A stretch of DNA of 64,000 nt from assembly GCA_021772075.1 (NCBI GenBank), contig JAETNQ010000001.1, forward strand, positions 115,508-179,507. Direction: 5' to 3'. The translations under genes and the position numbers were made by a program. The first letter of the stretch is position 1. The number at the start of each line of letters is the position of its first letter. The DNA is from Lachnospiraceae bacterium. GTDB lineage: Bacteria; Bacillota; Clostridia; Lachnospirales; Lachnospiraceae. Shown here in pieces: positions 1-7,626 of the stretch. The notes under the pieces are model-generated. The model was not told the origin of the DNA. It saw nothing but the letters and a program-made list of their open reading frames with translations, and did no database searches.

Positions 1-288
1 TACCATAAGGTTTTCCAGCGTTTTTACCGGGGAAAAAAGGCGGCGGAGGAAGAAGGAGTCGGATTGGGGCTGACGATCGCCAGGGAAGTGCTGGAAGGAG
101 AGAGGGGATATATCAAAGTGGAAACTCTTTGCGATGGCAGGACGGAATTTTCTTTATATTTGAGCAGATATTGGCACGATATGGAAGAGGAAAAAGTTAT
201 GTTAGAGCAATTAAAGTTTCCAAAAGAAATTGCAGAAAATGAGAAAAAAAGCGGAAAATGCGAAAGTAGGTATTTTGGCAGAAGATAA
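1..288 (+). CDS. Sensor histidine kinase, C-terminal part (cut by window start)
   Basis: The reading frame is open from base 1 and holds the end of a histidine kinase ATPase domain. The visible pieces are an F-box-like FQRFYRG near the start and a G2 box, GVGLGLTIA, about ten residues later. A final beta strand, FSLYL, closes the fold. In this family the domain binds ATP and phosphorylates a conserved His that lies upstream of the window. After the fold there is an extra charged tail of about 40 residues, rich in Glu and Lys, which may be a linker or a drifted C-terminus. The partner regulator is not visible. Confidence 0.8.
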   Translation, partial: YHKVFQRFYRGKKAAEEEGVGLGLTIAREVLEGERGYIKVETLCDGRTEFSLYLSRYWHDMEEEKVMLEQLKFPKEIAENEKKSGKCESRYFGRR

Positions 289-303
289 GACCGGCTTTTT
301 TAT

Positions 304-483
304 ATGGGCGGGTCTTCCGGTGGAGCAAAACCGAAGGTTTTTATTAAAAAGAACGGGGAGGAAGAATTGATATTGGTTGGAAAATCCCCGGGGCTTTCAA
401 AGAGGTGGATGGTAAAAACAATAAAAGAGATAGAAGAGATTGTTTTTACCGAGTTAGGGGACATTTTAAAGTCATACCGGTAA
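304..483 (+). pseudogene. HipA-like kinase remnant
   Basis: A short reading frame in the same phase as the kinase tail, beginning just after its stop, encodes GGSSGGAKPKVFIK. This is very close to the SSGGARPK glycine-rich segment of HipA-family serine/threonine kinase toxins. The next 40 residues no longer look like HipA and the frame stops after 59 residues, against roughly 300-440 for the family. I read it as a decayed fragment left by deletion. The similarity rests on one motif, so the family call is tentative. Confidence 0.35.
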
Positions 484-652
484 TTTGATTTAGCGAACTA
501 TACCAAAGCGCCGGATCAGGAATATGCGGAAAGTAAAAAGGGATTGCTAAAAATATAGTTTCGTTTGTTGACTTTGTGAAAGGGCATATGTTAGAATAAG
601 CCAAATAATTAATCAGGGCTATAGGAATGGATGGACGGAATATGTTTTCATG
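484..652 (+). other. Intergenic stretch without a convincing gene
   Basis: Directly after the HipA-like remnant there is a further 24-codon open stretch in the same frame, then AT-rich sequence up to the ribosome binding site of the HPr-like gene. No promoter, hairpin or RNA gene stands out. It may be part of the same decayed gene. Confidence 0.4.
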
Positions 653-669
653 AAAGGAGAGACGGTAAA

Positions 670-930
670 GTGGAACCAATCAGAGTTTTATTTCAGTCAA
701 TGGAAGACTGCCAGAGATTTGTACTGGCTGTTGAAAATTACCCGTTTCACGTTGATTTACGAAGTGGAAGGCATGTGATAGACGGGAAATCCATGCTTGG
801 AATCTTAGGATTCGGATTGCATCGGGTGCTGGATCTGCGGCTTCATACAGATGACAGAAAGCTGACAGAGGAAGTCATGGGTAAGATTGAGTTTTGCATT
901 TGCAGGGAAAACATGAATATCGCTATTTAG
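670..930 (+). CDS. HPr-like protein lacking the phosphorylatable histidine
   Basis: The protein has about 86 residues with the beta-alpha signature of HPr. A helix follows a short strand, then VDLRSG, then an IDGKSMLGILGFGL segment that matches the 'KSILGI' helix and Ser46 region of HPr. The GLHARPA active-site loop with His15 is missing, so it should not carry phosphate from Enzyme I. It resembles the small HPr-fold proteins common in Clostridia. I chose the GTG at 670 because AAAGGAGA lies 10 bases before it. An ATG upstream at 631 has no comparable site. A regulatory rather than catalytic role is an inference. Confidence 0.65.
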   Translation: MEPIRVLFQSMEDCQRFVLAVENYPFHVDLRSGRHVIDGKSMLGILGFGLHRVLDLRLHTDDRKLTEEVMGKIEFCICRENMNIAI

Positions 931-954
931 AGAGTAACACATTCCTATGGGGGG

Positions 955-990
955 CCGCCGGATTTGAGCAGTAAAAAATCCGGCGGTTTG
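955..990 (+). terminator. Rho-independent terminator after the HPr-like gene
   Basis: Perfect 10-bp arms CCGCCGGATT and AATCCGGCGG enclose a 12-base loop and are followed by a short T-rich run. It lies 25 bases after the HPr-like stop codon. Confidence 0.7.
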
Positions 991-1040
991 AGCTTGTCTG
1001 AATAATCTTTGCGAAAGCAAGCGGTGTAAAGATATATTTT

Positions 1041-1059
1041 CGGTTCCTGTCACGAACCG
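1041..1059 (+). promoter_or_regulatory. Small hairpin abutting the Shine-Dalgarno of the dehydrogenase
   Basis: CGGTTC and GAACCG form a 6-bp stem that ends exactly at the GGAGGAAAG ribosome binding site before 1070. It could modulate ribosome access, but a short stem like this may also be chance. Confidence 0.3.
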
Positions 1060-1069
1060 GAGGAAAGGC

Positions 1070-2044
1070 ATGGTTAAATATATGAAGATAGTAGTATTGG
1101 AAAGAGGAAGCGTAGGAATGGATGTTTCGGTAGACTGCCTGAAAGAGCTGGGCGATCTTGAAATATACCATAATACGGTTGCGGGAGAAGTCGAGGAAAG
1201 GATAAAGGACGCGGATATCATTATCGCCAATAAAGCCCCGTTGAACAAAGAGACGCTGAAAGACGCGGGTTCCCTGAAGCTGGTTTGTGAATTTGCGACA
1301 GGTTTTGATAATGTAGATTTGGAATATTGCGACGAAAAGGGGATACGGGTGGTAAACGTGGTGGATTATTCTACCGCTGCGGTAGCGCAGCATACCTTTG
1401 CCCTTTGTTTTTATGTGCTGGAAAAGTTGAATCATTACGACCATTATGTAAAATCGGGAGAATACGCTTCCCAAAGCAGATTTTCCAATTTTGATATTCC
1501 TTTTACCGAACTGGATGGAAAAGTATGGGGAATCGTAGGAATGGGCAATATCGGAAGAAGGGTGGCAAAGATCGCGGAAGCATTCGGATGCAAGGTCATT
1601 TTCTATTCGGCCTCCGGGAAAAGCACATGCAAAGAGTATAAGAGGGTGGATTTGGATACTTTATTAAAAGAGTCGGATTTTCTCTCCCTTCATTGTCCGC
1701 TGAGTGACAGGACAAGAAACCTGATTGATTTGGATGCCCTAAAGAAAATGAAAAAAAGTTCGATATTAATTAATGTGGCAAGAGGGCCGGTAGTGGATGA
1801 CGGGGCATTATATACCGCGTTGACGGAAAATATGATTGCCGGCGCAGGACTGGATGTGACGGGAACGGAACCTATGAAGGATACCAATCCTTTAAGCAGG
1901 ATTATGGACAGCAACAAGCTGATTATTACTCCGCATTTGGCGTGGGCGAGTATAGAGGCCAGAAACAGGGTAGTGGAAGAAACATATAAGAATATTAAGG
2001 CTTTTTATGAAGGGGAAAGGAGAAATGCAGTGGGACGCTGCTGA
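1070..2044 (+). CDS. D-isomer-specific 2-hydroxyacid dehydrogenase
   Basis: This is an NAD(P)-dependent oxidoreductase that interconverts a 2-keto acid and a D-2-hydroxy acid in the cytosol. Its 324 residues match the family length. The Rossmann motif is VGMGNIGRR near residue 160. The catalytic residues are visible as Arg in NVARGP, Glu in GTEP and His in TPHLAWAS. The substrate cannot be read from the sequence; D-lactate, glycerate or a similar acid are all possible. Translation probably starts at 1070 after GGAGGAAAG, although an ATG at 1082 would also give a complete protein. The gene stands alone between the HPr-like gene and a secreted unknown. Confidence 0.9.
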   Translation: MVKYMKIVVLERGSVGMDVSVDCLKELGDLEIYHNTVAGEVEERIKDADIIIANKAPLNKETLKDAGSLKLVCEFATGFDNVDLEYCDEKGIRVVNVVDYSTAAVAQHTFALCFYVLEKLNHYDHYVKSGEYASQSRFSNFDIPFTELDGKVWGIVGMGNIGRRVAKIAEAFGCKVIFYSASGKSTCKEYKRVDLDTLLKESDFLSLHCPLSDRTRNLIDLDALKKMKKSSILINVARGPVVDDGALYTALTENMIAGAGLDVTGTEPMKDTNPLSRIMDSNKLIITPHLAWASIEARNRVVEETYKNIKAFYEGERRNAVGRC

Positions 2045-2091
2045 TGATATTTTGGGCAGTATATTTTAAAATATGCGTATTGCTGTATTTT

Positions 2092-2120
2092 GAATGACTT
2101 GAAACATAATTAGCTATAAT
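2092..2120 (+). promoter_or_regulatory. Possible sigma-A promoter for the membrane-anchored unknown
   Basis: A perfect TATAAT at 2115-2120 lies 35 bases before the start codon. The best upstream element is TTGAAT around 2090-2096, giving a spacer of about 19 bases. The -10 is convincing and the -35 is weak. Confidence 0.35.
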
Positions 2121-2154
2121 AAGAATATCAAATGAAAGAAGAAAGGGCATTGTA

Positions 2155-2994
2155 ATGAAAAATAAGAAATGGATGTGGATCATAATAGGATGCGCCGTTG
2201 TAATCGGAGGAGCGGCGGCGGTTATATATGGAATGGGAGCCGGAAAGGGCAGTAAAGAAGAAGGAGAACCGATTTCGGCAATGTATGTGCCTTATGGGGA
2301 GGATGGTTATATTTTTGTCAGCGAACAGGCAGGAGTTTTTACGGTAACCGCACCGGAAGAAGCATATCAGGTACAGGATATGAATGGGAACAAGATTTCC
2401 ATTCACGAACTGAAGAAGGGAAACGTAGTAAAGATTTATGGAAACGGGATTATGGCGGAGTCTTACCCGGGGCAGTATCCGGGCGTGACACGGATAGAGG
2501 TGGAATCGGAAGGAGATCCTTCGGATGCAGACCAGTACCAGGAAATCGTGGATGAGCTTTATACGGAGCCGGATCCGGCAGAACCGCCTACGCTGCAGGT
2601 AAATTATGTGACATCTATGGCCGATGTTACAGTAATGGCGGCAAGAGGCGGATATGAATGGGTTTATATGGACAAGGACGGCCTGAGCAATGCGGTCGTT
2701 GCGGACAGCGTCCCCGTATTGGACTGGGGAGATCTGTTAGTGGATATTACTTTGTCGGAGCCGCTGGATCTGACGCTTTCTTTTTCGGATGAACCTTTGG
2801 AAGTAGAAGTGGTCCGTTATGACTCTTCTTTGCTGGGAAAGGGACAGGAGATGCCGGAGGGGGAAAAGGTAACGGTGTCGGAGAAAGAAGGAAAACGGAT
2901 GATAGAAGGCGTTGACGGCAATTATGTGTACGAGGTTTTGGGAATCTGGGAAAATGGAAGAGCCACATATGGATTTTTGACGGTGGAGAAATAA
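2155..2994 (+). CDS. Membrane-anchored extracytoplasmic protein of unknown function
   Basis: I do not recognise this 279-residue protein. It starts with a positively charged MKNKKW and a single hydrophobic helix at about residues 7-27, rich in Ile, Val, Gly and Ala. The cysteine in that helix is not in a lipobox context. This predicts an N-terminally anchored protein with an acidic outside domain. The outside part reads as mostly beta structure in two segments, joined by a Glu/Asp/Pro-rich linker at roughly residues 120-150. Start codon and ribosome binding site (GAAAGGGC) are clear. It has its own putative promoter and a terminator behind it, so it is probably monocistronic. Confidence 0.6.
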   Translation: MKNKKWMWIIIGCAVVIGGAAAVIYGMGAGKGSKEEGEPISAMYVPYGEDGYIFVSEQAGVFTVTAPEEAYQVQDMNGNKISIHELKKGNVVKIYGNGIMAESYPGQYPGVTRIEVESEGDPSDADQYQEIVDELYTEPDPAEPPTLQVNYVTSMADVTVMAARGGYEWVYMDKDGLSNAVVADSVPVLDWGDLLVDITLSEPLDLTLSFSDEPLEVEVVRYDSSLLGKGQEMPEGEKVTVSEKEGKRMIEGVDGNYVYEVLGIWENGRATYGFLTVEK

Positions 2995-3017
2995 AAGATA
3001 ACAGAGCAATAGAAAGT

Positions 3018-3060
3018 AAAAACTGCTGTCCGGTATTGTTGAAGGGCAGCAGTTTTTGTT
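3018..3060. terminator. Bidirectional terminator
   Basis: AAAAACTGCTG and CAGCAGTTTTT form an 11-bp stem with A-runs on one side and T-runs on the other. It sits between two convergent genes, the secreted unknown and rubredoxin, and can serve both. Confidence 0.75.
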
Positions 3061-3113
3061 ACAATAAGCTGGCTCGCAGAGCGTGGCAGCGTTTGTTTGT
3101 ATATTATTTGTGC

Positions 3114-3287
3114 TTAGTTATAGTTATCTATGCAAGGCTGGAACATACTTTTGTCAATGCCGCAAACGGGGCATACCCAGTCGTCAGGAAGATCTTCAAA
3201 AGCGGTGCCGGGAGCAATGCCGTGTTCGGGATCGCCTTTTTCAGGATCATATGTGTAGCCACAGGGATTACAAAAATATTTTTTCAT
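3114..3287 (-). CDS. Rubredoxin
   Basis: This small redox protein binds one iron through four cysteines and passes electrons to oxygen- and peroxide-reducing enzymes. The 57-residue product shows both metal loops, CNPCGY near the start and CPVCG near residue 43. Between them are the [15 protein letters not shown] residues typical of rubredoxin. I place the start at 3287, where AAGGAGG lies just upstream; an in-frame upstream codon at 3317 would run through that site. Likely partners in this window are the reverse rubrerythrin at 8.2 kb and the flavodiiron protein at 22.8 kb. Confidence 0.95.
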   Translation of the reverse strand: MKKYFCNPCGYTYDPEKGDPEHGIAPGTAFEDLPDDWVCPVCGIDKSMFQPCIDNYN

Positions 3288-3407
3288 TTCCAAGTCCTCC
3301 TTAATATATAAAATCATAATATTTCTTAGCCAAGGTATCGGTTAAGCTGTAAATATTGTAGCATTTCCAAGGGTTTGCGTCAAGAGAAAAGCAGGGAGGG
3401 ATATAGA

Positions 3408-5024
3408 TTATCTCCACTCCCGGCGGAGGTATTCTTTCCTTTGCCGTAAAAAATCCAGAACTGCGGAAGTCTGGCTGTCATAATAATTCCGGGCTTCTTC
3501 TATACCTGACGTACCGCAGCGGTTCCAACGGATATAATCCATAACAGCGCTTTTTTCTATTTCTTCTTTCCAGAGAGAGAATTCTGACTGTGCCAGCTGA
3601 TTGAGGTAAGGATATAATGTTTCTTCGTATGTGCCGGCAATATTATGGTATATTGCATCGTTGTAATATAAGAGCTGCCACCACTTTAATGTTCCGGGGA
3701 CCTCCCGCGCAGAAAATCCTTCCGGGTCAAGATAATCGATATTTTCCTGCGTCCGCTCAACGCCATATGCCCAGTCATAATCCCACGCGGGCCCTGCATA
3801 AAGGACGCCGTTCTGGTCCTTATAAAAATACTGGCTGGTTGATGAGCAGTCAATGTTCTTGCTGACCTCTTCCACCAGGTATTTTGCGATAAAGCTGGGG
3901 ATATCAATGTATTGTGAAAGCTCTTCCACACTGTTTTCTGCTGCGCCGGAAACCATGGCATTTTCACATTCCTGCATATAGGAAGAAATATACTGGTACT
4001 GTGCCTCTGATAACAAAGAAGGGGATTTGGAAACCACATATGCGCCGCTGGCTAGTATAAATCCGCTGGCTTCATCTGCATAGCGCCCTGCATGATCCAT
4101 TTCCAAGAGATAACCGCCTGTTATATTATCAGGATTTTTTTCATAATTCCACCATTTTCCTGTAACGGAATGATTCCAATCGTCCAGCGCCATGCCTGTA
4201 GTAGACTGGGAAACCGAATTCTGAAAGCGGTTAAGCTGTTTCGTTTCTGATTCCAGATTCCGGATGCCCAGGCTGTCCGGCGTTATTTTTTGGTACATTT
4301 CATAAATTCCCTGAAAAGAACCATTAATATATAAATTTATACAGCCGCCTTCCATATAAGGAGCCTCCATTGCTCTTGCCATTTCATTGGATATCCGATT
4401 GCGCAGAAAACTGATATCGCTGGATGCAATTAATACAAATTCCGATGCCCTGCTATTGTTTTCCGATATGGGCGCAGCGTTTTCCAAAGTGATATTAAAA
4501 GGCTTTTTTTCCTGTTCCCAACTGCTGTTTCCCCTTCCTTTGATTTTTTCCAATGCTCCGGTATAGACATTTGTTCCGTCCGCATGGAAGATGAATGCCT
4601 GTCCTGCATCAGAAACGGTTTTATCCGAACTAATATAAGAAAGGTCGTGTTCCAGCGTTAAAAAAACGGAAGGGATTTCCGACCCCGCCAAAATGGTCAA
4701 TATATGTTCCTGGTCTATAGGAATGCGGATGCCGGATTCCGATATGCTGGCTGGAAGAGAGGTGTCAAATCCCTCTCCTGCAAGAAATTTTCCTTCTGCC
4801 CAAGAAGGCAAAAAAAGATAATAATTCCCTCCATCGGATGGAAAAGCATCGACTGTAATCGAATAGTCCTTTGTCTGGATTTTTGCAGTTATGGCAGTTT
4901 CCGAAGGTGCATCCTGCACAAACCGAATCCATACTGTTTCAGAGCGCTTCCATTCCTGAAAGAAACAAATTATGAAAAGAAAGAAAAAAATGGATAATAG
5001 GATTATTTTTGTTCTTTTGCCCAT
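3408..5024 (-). CDS. CotH-family kinase-like protein, membrane anchored
   Basis: CotH proteins are atypical kinases first known from Bacillus spore coat. Many bacterial homologues are extracellular. Here a single hydrophobic segment near the N-terminus is followed by a beta-rich region and then the CotH core. Core motifs include KGRGNSSW, KKPFNITL, FLRNRISNEMAR and GPAWDYDWAYG. The total of 538 residues is typical. The start at 5024 follows GGTGAG and lies just after the stop of the preceding gene. It is the third gene of a reverse-strand operon VTC, DUF4956, CotH, a combination that recurs in many bacteria. That association suggests a shared cell-surface or phosphate-polymer role rather than spore coat function. 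Confidence 0.85.
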   Translation of the reverse strand: MGKRTKIILLSIFFFLFIICFFQEWKRSETVWIRFVQDAPSETAITAKIQTKDYSITVDAFPSDGGNYYLFLPSWAEGKFLAGEGFDTSLPASISESGIRIPIDQEHILTILAGSEIPSVFLTLEHDLSYISSDKTVSDAGQAFIFHADGTNVYTGALEKIKGRGNSSWEQEKKPFNITLENAAPISENNSRASEFVLIASSDISFLRNRISNEMARAMEAPYMEGGCINLYINGSFQGIYEMYQKITPDSLGIRNLESETKQLNRFQNSVSQSTTGMALDDWNHSVTGKWWNYEKNPDNITGGYLLEMDHAGRYADEASGFILASGAYVVSKSPSLLSEAQYQYISSYMQECENAMVSGAAENSVEELSQYIDIPSFIAKYLVEEVSKNIDCSSTSQYFYKDQNGVLYAGPAWDYDWAYGVERTQENIDYLDPEGFSAREVPGTLKWWQLLYYNDAIYHNIAGTYEETLYPYLNQLAQSEFSLWKEEIEKSAVMDYIRWNRCGTSGIEEARNYYDSQTSAVLDFLRQRKEYLRREWR

Positions 5025-5049
5025 TACACTCACCGCTTTATATCTGCTG

Positions 5050-5703
5050 TTAATATACTGCTTCCCCATCGTGTGCAATCATGGAAGCATGAAGGATATG
5101 TTCCGCTGCAGAGACTTCTTCCAAAAGTTCGCCTTCTTTTCTTGTCCTGCATTCCACAATCATATCCATGCCGTCTGCCGTCCGGCTGCGAGTTTTTATT
5201 CTTGGATGTTTGGCATATTTGGAAACGATCGGAAGGATATCCCCTTCTTTTCCTTCTTTATCCATATTGACTACAAGTAGCACCGATGCTCTTTTTTCAG
5301 GCAGCAGCTCCAAAAGCAGAAGCATAATTGTCACTGCAAGGCAGACAGCAAAGGCAAGCGCATAATTTCTGGCTCCGAGGATAATCCCTATGCTGATGGC
5401 CCAAAAGAGAAAAAGCAGGTCTTTCGGTTCTTTAATAGCTGTCCGGAACCTGACGATAGATAAAGCGCCGACCATTCCCAAAGAAATCACAAGATTGGAC
5501 TGCATAGCCAGAATGATACCCGCTGTAATTACAGGAAGCACTCCTAAAACAATATTGAATTGTTTGTTATAGAATCCTTTTTTCTGTGAAAACCAATATA
5601 CGCCATAGATATAAAGAGAAAATAAAATCCCTGCTCCTAAAGTATTGTAAATTGCCCGCATGGATAGTGTATTATTTTCCATGGTTTCCAAAATTGATTT
5701 CAT
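5050..5703 (-). CDS. DUF4956 membrane protein
   Basis: The 217-residue protein has four hydrophobic helices in the first 130 residues. A soluble C-terminal domain follows, with a ferredoxin-like pattern of strands. The conserved stretch GMVGALSIVRFRTAIKEPKDLLFLFWAI is recognisable from DUF4956; its central residues VRFRTAIKEP are the signature. Function is unknown, but members sit beside VTC polyphosphate-polymerase-like and CotH genes, as here. It begins 10 bases after the VTC gene stops, with its ribosome binding site inside the VTC end, so the two are probably translated from one mRNA. Confidence 0.85.
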   Translation of the reverse strand: MKSILETMENNTLSMRAIYNTLGAGILFSLYIYGVYWFSQKKGFYNKQFNIVLGVLPVITAGIILAMQSNLVISLGMVGALSIVRFRTAIKEPKDLLFLFWAISIGIILGARNYALAFAVCLAVTIMLLLLELLPEKRASVLLVVNMDKEGKEGDILPIVSKYAKHPRIKTRSRTADGMDMIVECRTRKEGELLEEVSAAEHILHASMIAHDGEAVY

Positions 5704-5713
5704 AATTTTATGC

Positions 5714-6421
5714 TCATCTTTCTGTTGTATTTTTCATTCTGCACATGGTATATTTTGAAAATTTGGTTCGTTCCATTTTTCCCGTATTGAGAATCTGCCT
5801 GATGCATCCCGGAAGGAACTCATCATATTTGACTTCCATCACATATTCACCGTCCGTCATAACGGGCTGCTTGGGAAGAGCCTTTTCCCAAAATCGATGT
5901 ATCGACCCGGAAAATGCCAGGCGGCTGTCGAAGGTTATCCTTACATTTCCTTCCGGATAAGTAAATGCAGTCCTTTCATATGCAATAATAATTTTCGGCC
6001 TTAAGTAATTCCAAAGCATCTTCCGCCGGAAATCTGCCAATACTTTTCGGTTATCTTCTTCTTGGATGCCGCCCGCATCCCCGCGAAGAAAGCAGCGGCA
6101 TTCCTCCAACGACAAGGAACAGCTCCTCTTGGTTGTCAGATCGTGGTTTTTTATTTTCTGCTCCAGGCGGATGCTTTCTTTGCTTTCATTGTAGATCCTT
6201 ATCCTGTATTTGCTCCTTGGGGATATTCCGTCCAGATTTTCCATAAGAGCGGTATTCCATATGTCATCAAAGTAAACGCTCCGTATCCGGTAGTGTCCTT
6301 CAGGATAGTGGACATCCGGCTCCATAAAATGCCGGATTTGGAAAACGGCTGACGCGGCATCTCTTGCATCCATTATGTACTTTAATTCATGCCGGTATTT
6401 TTCTTTGTACTGTTCTATAAT
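5714..6421 (-). CDS. VTC-domain polyphosphate polymerase-like protein
   Basis: VTC domains form a triphosphate-tunnel fold that in yeast makes polyphosphate from ATP. The sequence shows the tunnel's basic residues: YRHELKY at the start, YRIRSVYFDD, SKYRIRIYN, LEQKIKN, RPKIIIAYERTAF, RITFDSRL and VMEVKYDEFLP. About 235 residues is normal. The frame is open upstream to a TTG at 6469, but that TTG is the -35 box of a strong promoter, so it cannot be the start. The only strong ribosome binding site, AAGGGGTGGG, leads into ATT at 6421 or ATA at 6418, both in frame. A non-AUG start is therefore likely. It heads the CotH operon. Confidence 0.8.
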   Translation of the reverse strand: MIEQYKEKYRHELKYIMDARDAASAVFQIRHFMEPDVHYPEGHYRIRSVYFDDIWNTALMENLDGISPRSKYRIRIYNESKESIRLEQKIKNHDLTTKRSCSLSLEECRCFLRGDAGGIQEEDNRKVLADFRRKMLWNYLRPKIIIAYERTAFTYPEGNVRITFDSRLAFSGSIHRFWEKALPKQPVMTDGEYVMEVKYDEFLPGCIRQILNTGKMERTKFSKYTMCRMKNTTER

Positions 6422-6440
6422 CCCACCCCTTTTTAAGCAT

Positions 6441-6469
6441 ATTTTAGAGTTTATAACTCTATTTGTCAA
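6441..6469 (-). promoter_or_regulatory. Sigma-A promoter of the VTC-DUF4956-CotH operon
   Basis: On the reverse strand TTGACA at 6469-6464, a 17-base spacer and TAAAAT at 6446-6441 make a near-consensus promoter. Transcription should start near 6434, about ten bases before the ribosome binding site. Confidence 0.85.
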
Positions 6470-6514
6470 TAGATATGCCTTTTTTCACTTATACTATTCC
6501 GGAGGGCATAAACC

Positions 6515-6739
6515 ATGAGATATAATGAAAGAATACGTGAAATCAGAGAAAATCATTTTCTGACCCAGCAAAAGGTTGCTGATCTGCTTCATCTGGCTCA
6601 AAGGACATATGCAGATTATGAGAGCGGTAAAACGAGAATTCCTATTGATAATCTTTTGATTCTTGCCAGATTTTATAATGTGTCTATGGATTATATTACA
6701 GGCGCAAGCAATATTAAGGCGGAATATCCAAAAACATAG
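6515..6739 (+). CDS. XRE-family helix-turn-helix regulator
   Basis: This 74-residue protein is almost entirely one lambda-Cro/XRE DNA-binding domain. It contains LTQQKVADLLHLAQRTYADYE, with the turn around residues 18-37 and the recognition helix following. YNVSMDYITG is the common end of the domain. There is no extra ligand-binding region. It is transcribed away from the VTC operon, 45 bases from that promoter, and could control it. That link is inferred from position only. Confidence 0.85.
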   Translation: MRYNERIREIRENHFLTQQKVADLLHLAQRTYADYESGKTRIPIDNLLILARFYNVSMDYITGASNIKAEYPKT

Positions 6740-6791
6740 GCAGCCGCATATAGCGGCAAATTAGATTGAAAACGTAAAGAAGCAGAAAACA

Positions 6792-6833
6792 ACAGGCAGC
6801 GGCATTTGTTACAATGTTGCTGCCTGTCATTTT
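6792..6833. terminator. Bidirectional terminator
   Basis: ACAGGCAGC and GCTGCCTGT form a 9-bp stem with a second inner stem CATT/AATG, then CATTTTT. It separates the XRE gene from the convergent BrnT toxin pair. Confidence 0.75.
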
Positions 6834-6850
6834 TAGTATTCATAAGAAGA

Positions 6851-7039
6851 TTAGGAAATGTTTGCCTTTCTCTGTGTATTACGATTTTTTGCAGCTAAAC
6901 GAAATGCTTTTTCCATTGCAGGAGTAAGTTCGGGAGAATCTTCATCAAATACAATTTCCTTTTTTGCCGCTTCCTCTATCTGCCTGATTTGTTCCTTTGT
7001 GGGTTTCTGGTTTCTATCCAAAGTAACTGTCCGTATCAT
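6851..7039 (-). CDS. Putative antitoxin partner of the BrnT-like toxin
   Basis: The 62-residue charged protein starts MIRTVTLDRNQKPTKEQ and contains EEAAKKEIVFDEDSPELTP. It overlaps the 3' end of the BrnT gene by 26 bases, the usual toxin-first order of this family. It does not show the RGRPK-type DNA-binding region of classical BrnA, so it is a different antitoxin type. The start at 7039 is set by AAAGGAG nine bases upstream. In such pairs the second protein binds the toxin and represses the promoter. Here that is inferred from gene order. Confidence 0.65.
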   Translation of the reverse strand: MIRTVTLDRNQKPTKEQIRQIEEAAKKEIVFDEDSPELTPAMEKAFRLAAKNRNTQRKANIS

Positions 7040-7295
7040 AATAAATGCTCCTTTCTGTTTTGGTGGCAAGTCTTGCCGATATTAGACGTATGTTTTCTTT
7101 CCGTTCTGTATAAACGACAAACAGAATATCATTTACCATTCCGATAGTATTATAGCGGTCTTCTTTAATACTGTGTTCCATATCATATATTTCAATTCGT
7201 TGTAAATCGTTAAAAACTAACATTGCCGTTTCAAAATCAATTCCGTGTTTCTTTAAATTTAGTTGGTTTTTATCCTCATCCCATTCAAATTTCAA
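7014..7295 (-). CDS. brnT: BrnT-family ribonuclease toxin
   Basis: BrnT toxins are RelE-like ribonucleases that stop growth by cutting RNA. The 93-residue product has the family pattern. It begins KFEWDEDKNQLNLKKHGIDFE, then has a conserved VF, Arg-Tyr and GMVNDILFVVYTER, and ends with the RLISARLATKTER core, whose Arg residues form the active site. The start is a TTG at 7295 behind AAAGGA. It is the first gene of a two-gene operon with the overlapping antitoxin. A candidate operator sits upstream at 7339-7362. Confidence 0.85.
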   Translation of the reverse strand: MKFEWDEDKNQLNLKKHGIDFETAMLVFNDLQRIEIYDMEHSIKEDRYNTIGMVNDILFVVYTERKENIRLISARLATKTERSIYYDTDSYFG

Positions 7296-7330
7296 TATGT
7301 CATTTTCCTTTACTTTTTTTGCTTATAGAT

Positions 7331-7362
7331 ATTATACACTATTTTAACAGGAAATAAAATAG
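7331..7362 (-). promoter_or_regulatory. brnT promoter with inverted-repeat operator
   Basis: On the reverse strand a TATAAT at 7336-7331 lies about 36 bases before the toxin start. Immediately upstream, CTATTTTA and TAAAATAG form an 8-bp inverted repeat with an 8-base spacer at 7339-7362. It covers the region between the -10 and -35, a typical position for autorepression by a toxin-antitoxin complex. Confidence 0.5.
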
Positions 7363-7626
7363 TTGTTAATATGCAGACTATATAACTATTCTGTGAAAGA
7401 AAAGCGGCAGCAGGAGGATTATAAAAAGTTGTCCTAAGTGTAACAAAGGACAATCAAAAAGGGAACAAACCATTTCCGGTTCATTCCCTTACTTTTAAAA
7501 TCCTTTAAAATGATACATTACATTATATAGGCGGGTAAAAATATTATTCAAAAAAGTGTCATTATCAAGTAAATTATGGTATAATTCATTTTGTTCAATC
7601 TGAATTTACAGAGAGGGAATTACAGC
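7363..7626. other. Intergenic region between brnT and the acetyltransferase
   Basis: No full gene is visible. GGGAA..AACC and GGTT..TTCCC at 7461-7488 form an imperfect hairpin followed by a T-rich run, possibly an old terminator. Just before it a 25-residue open stretch contains CPKC, perhaps a piece of a zinc-ribbon protein. A TATAAT at 7580-7585 is the likely -10 for the acetyltransferase gene; its -35 is weak. Confidence 0.4.
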
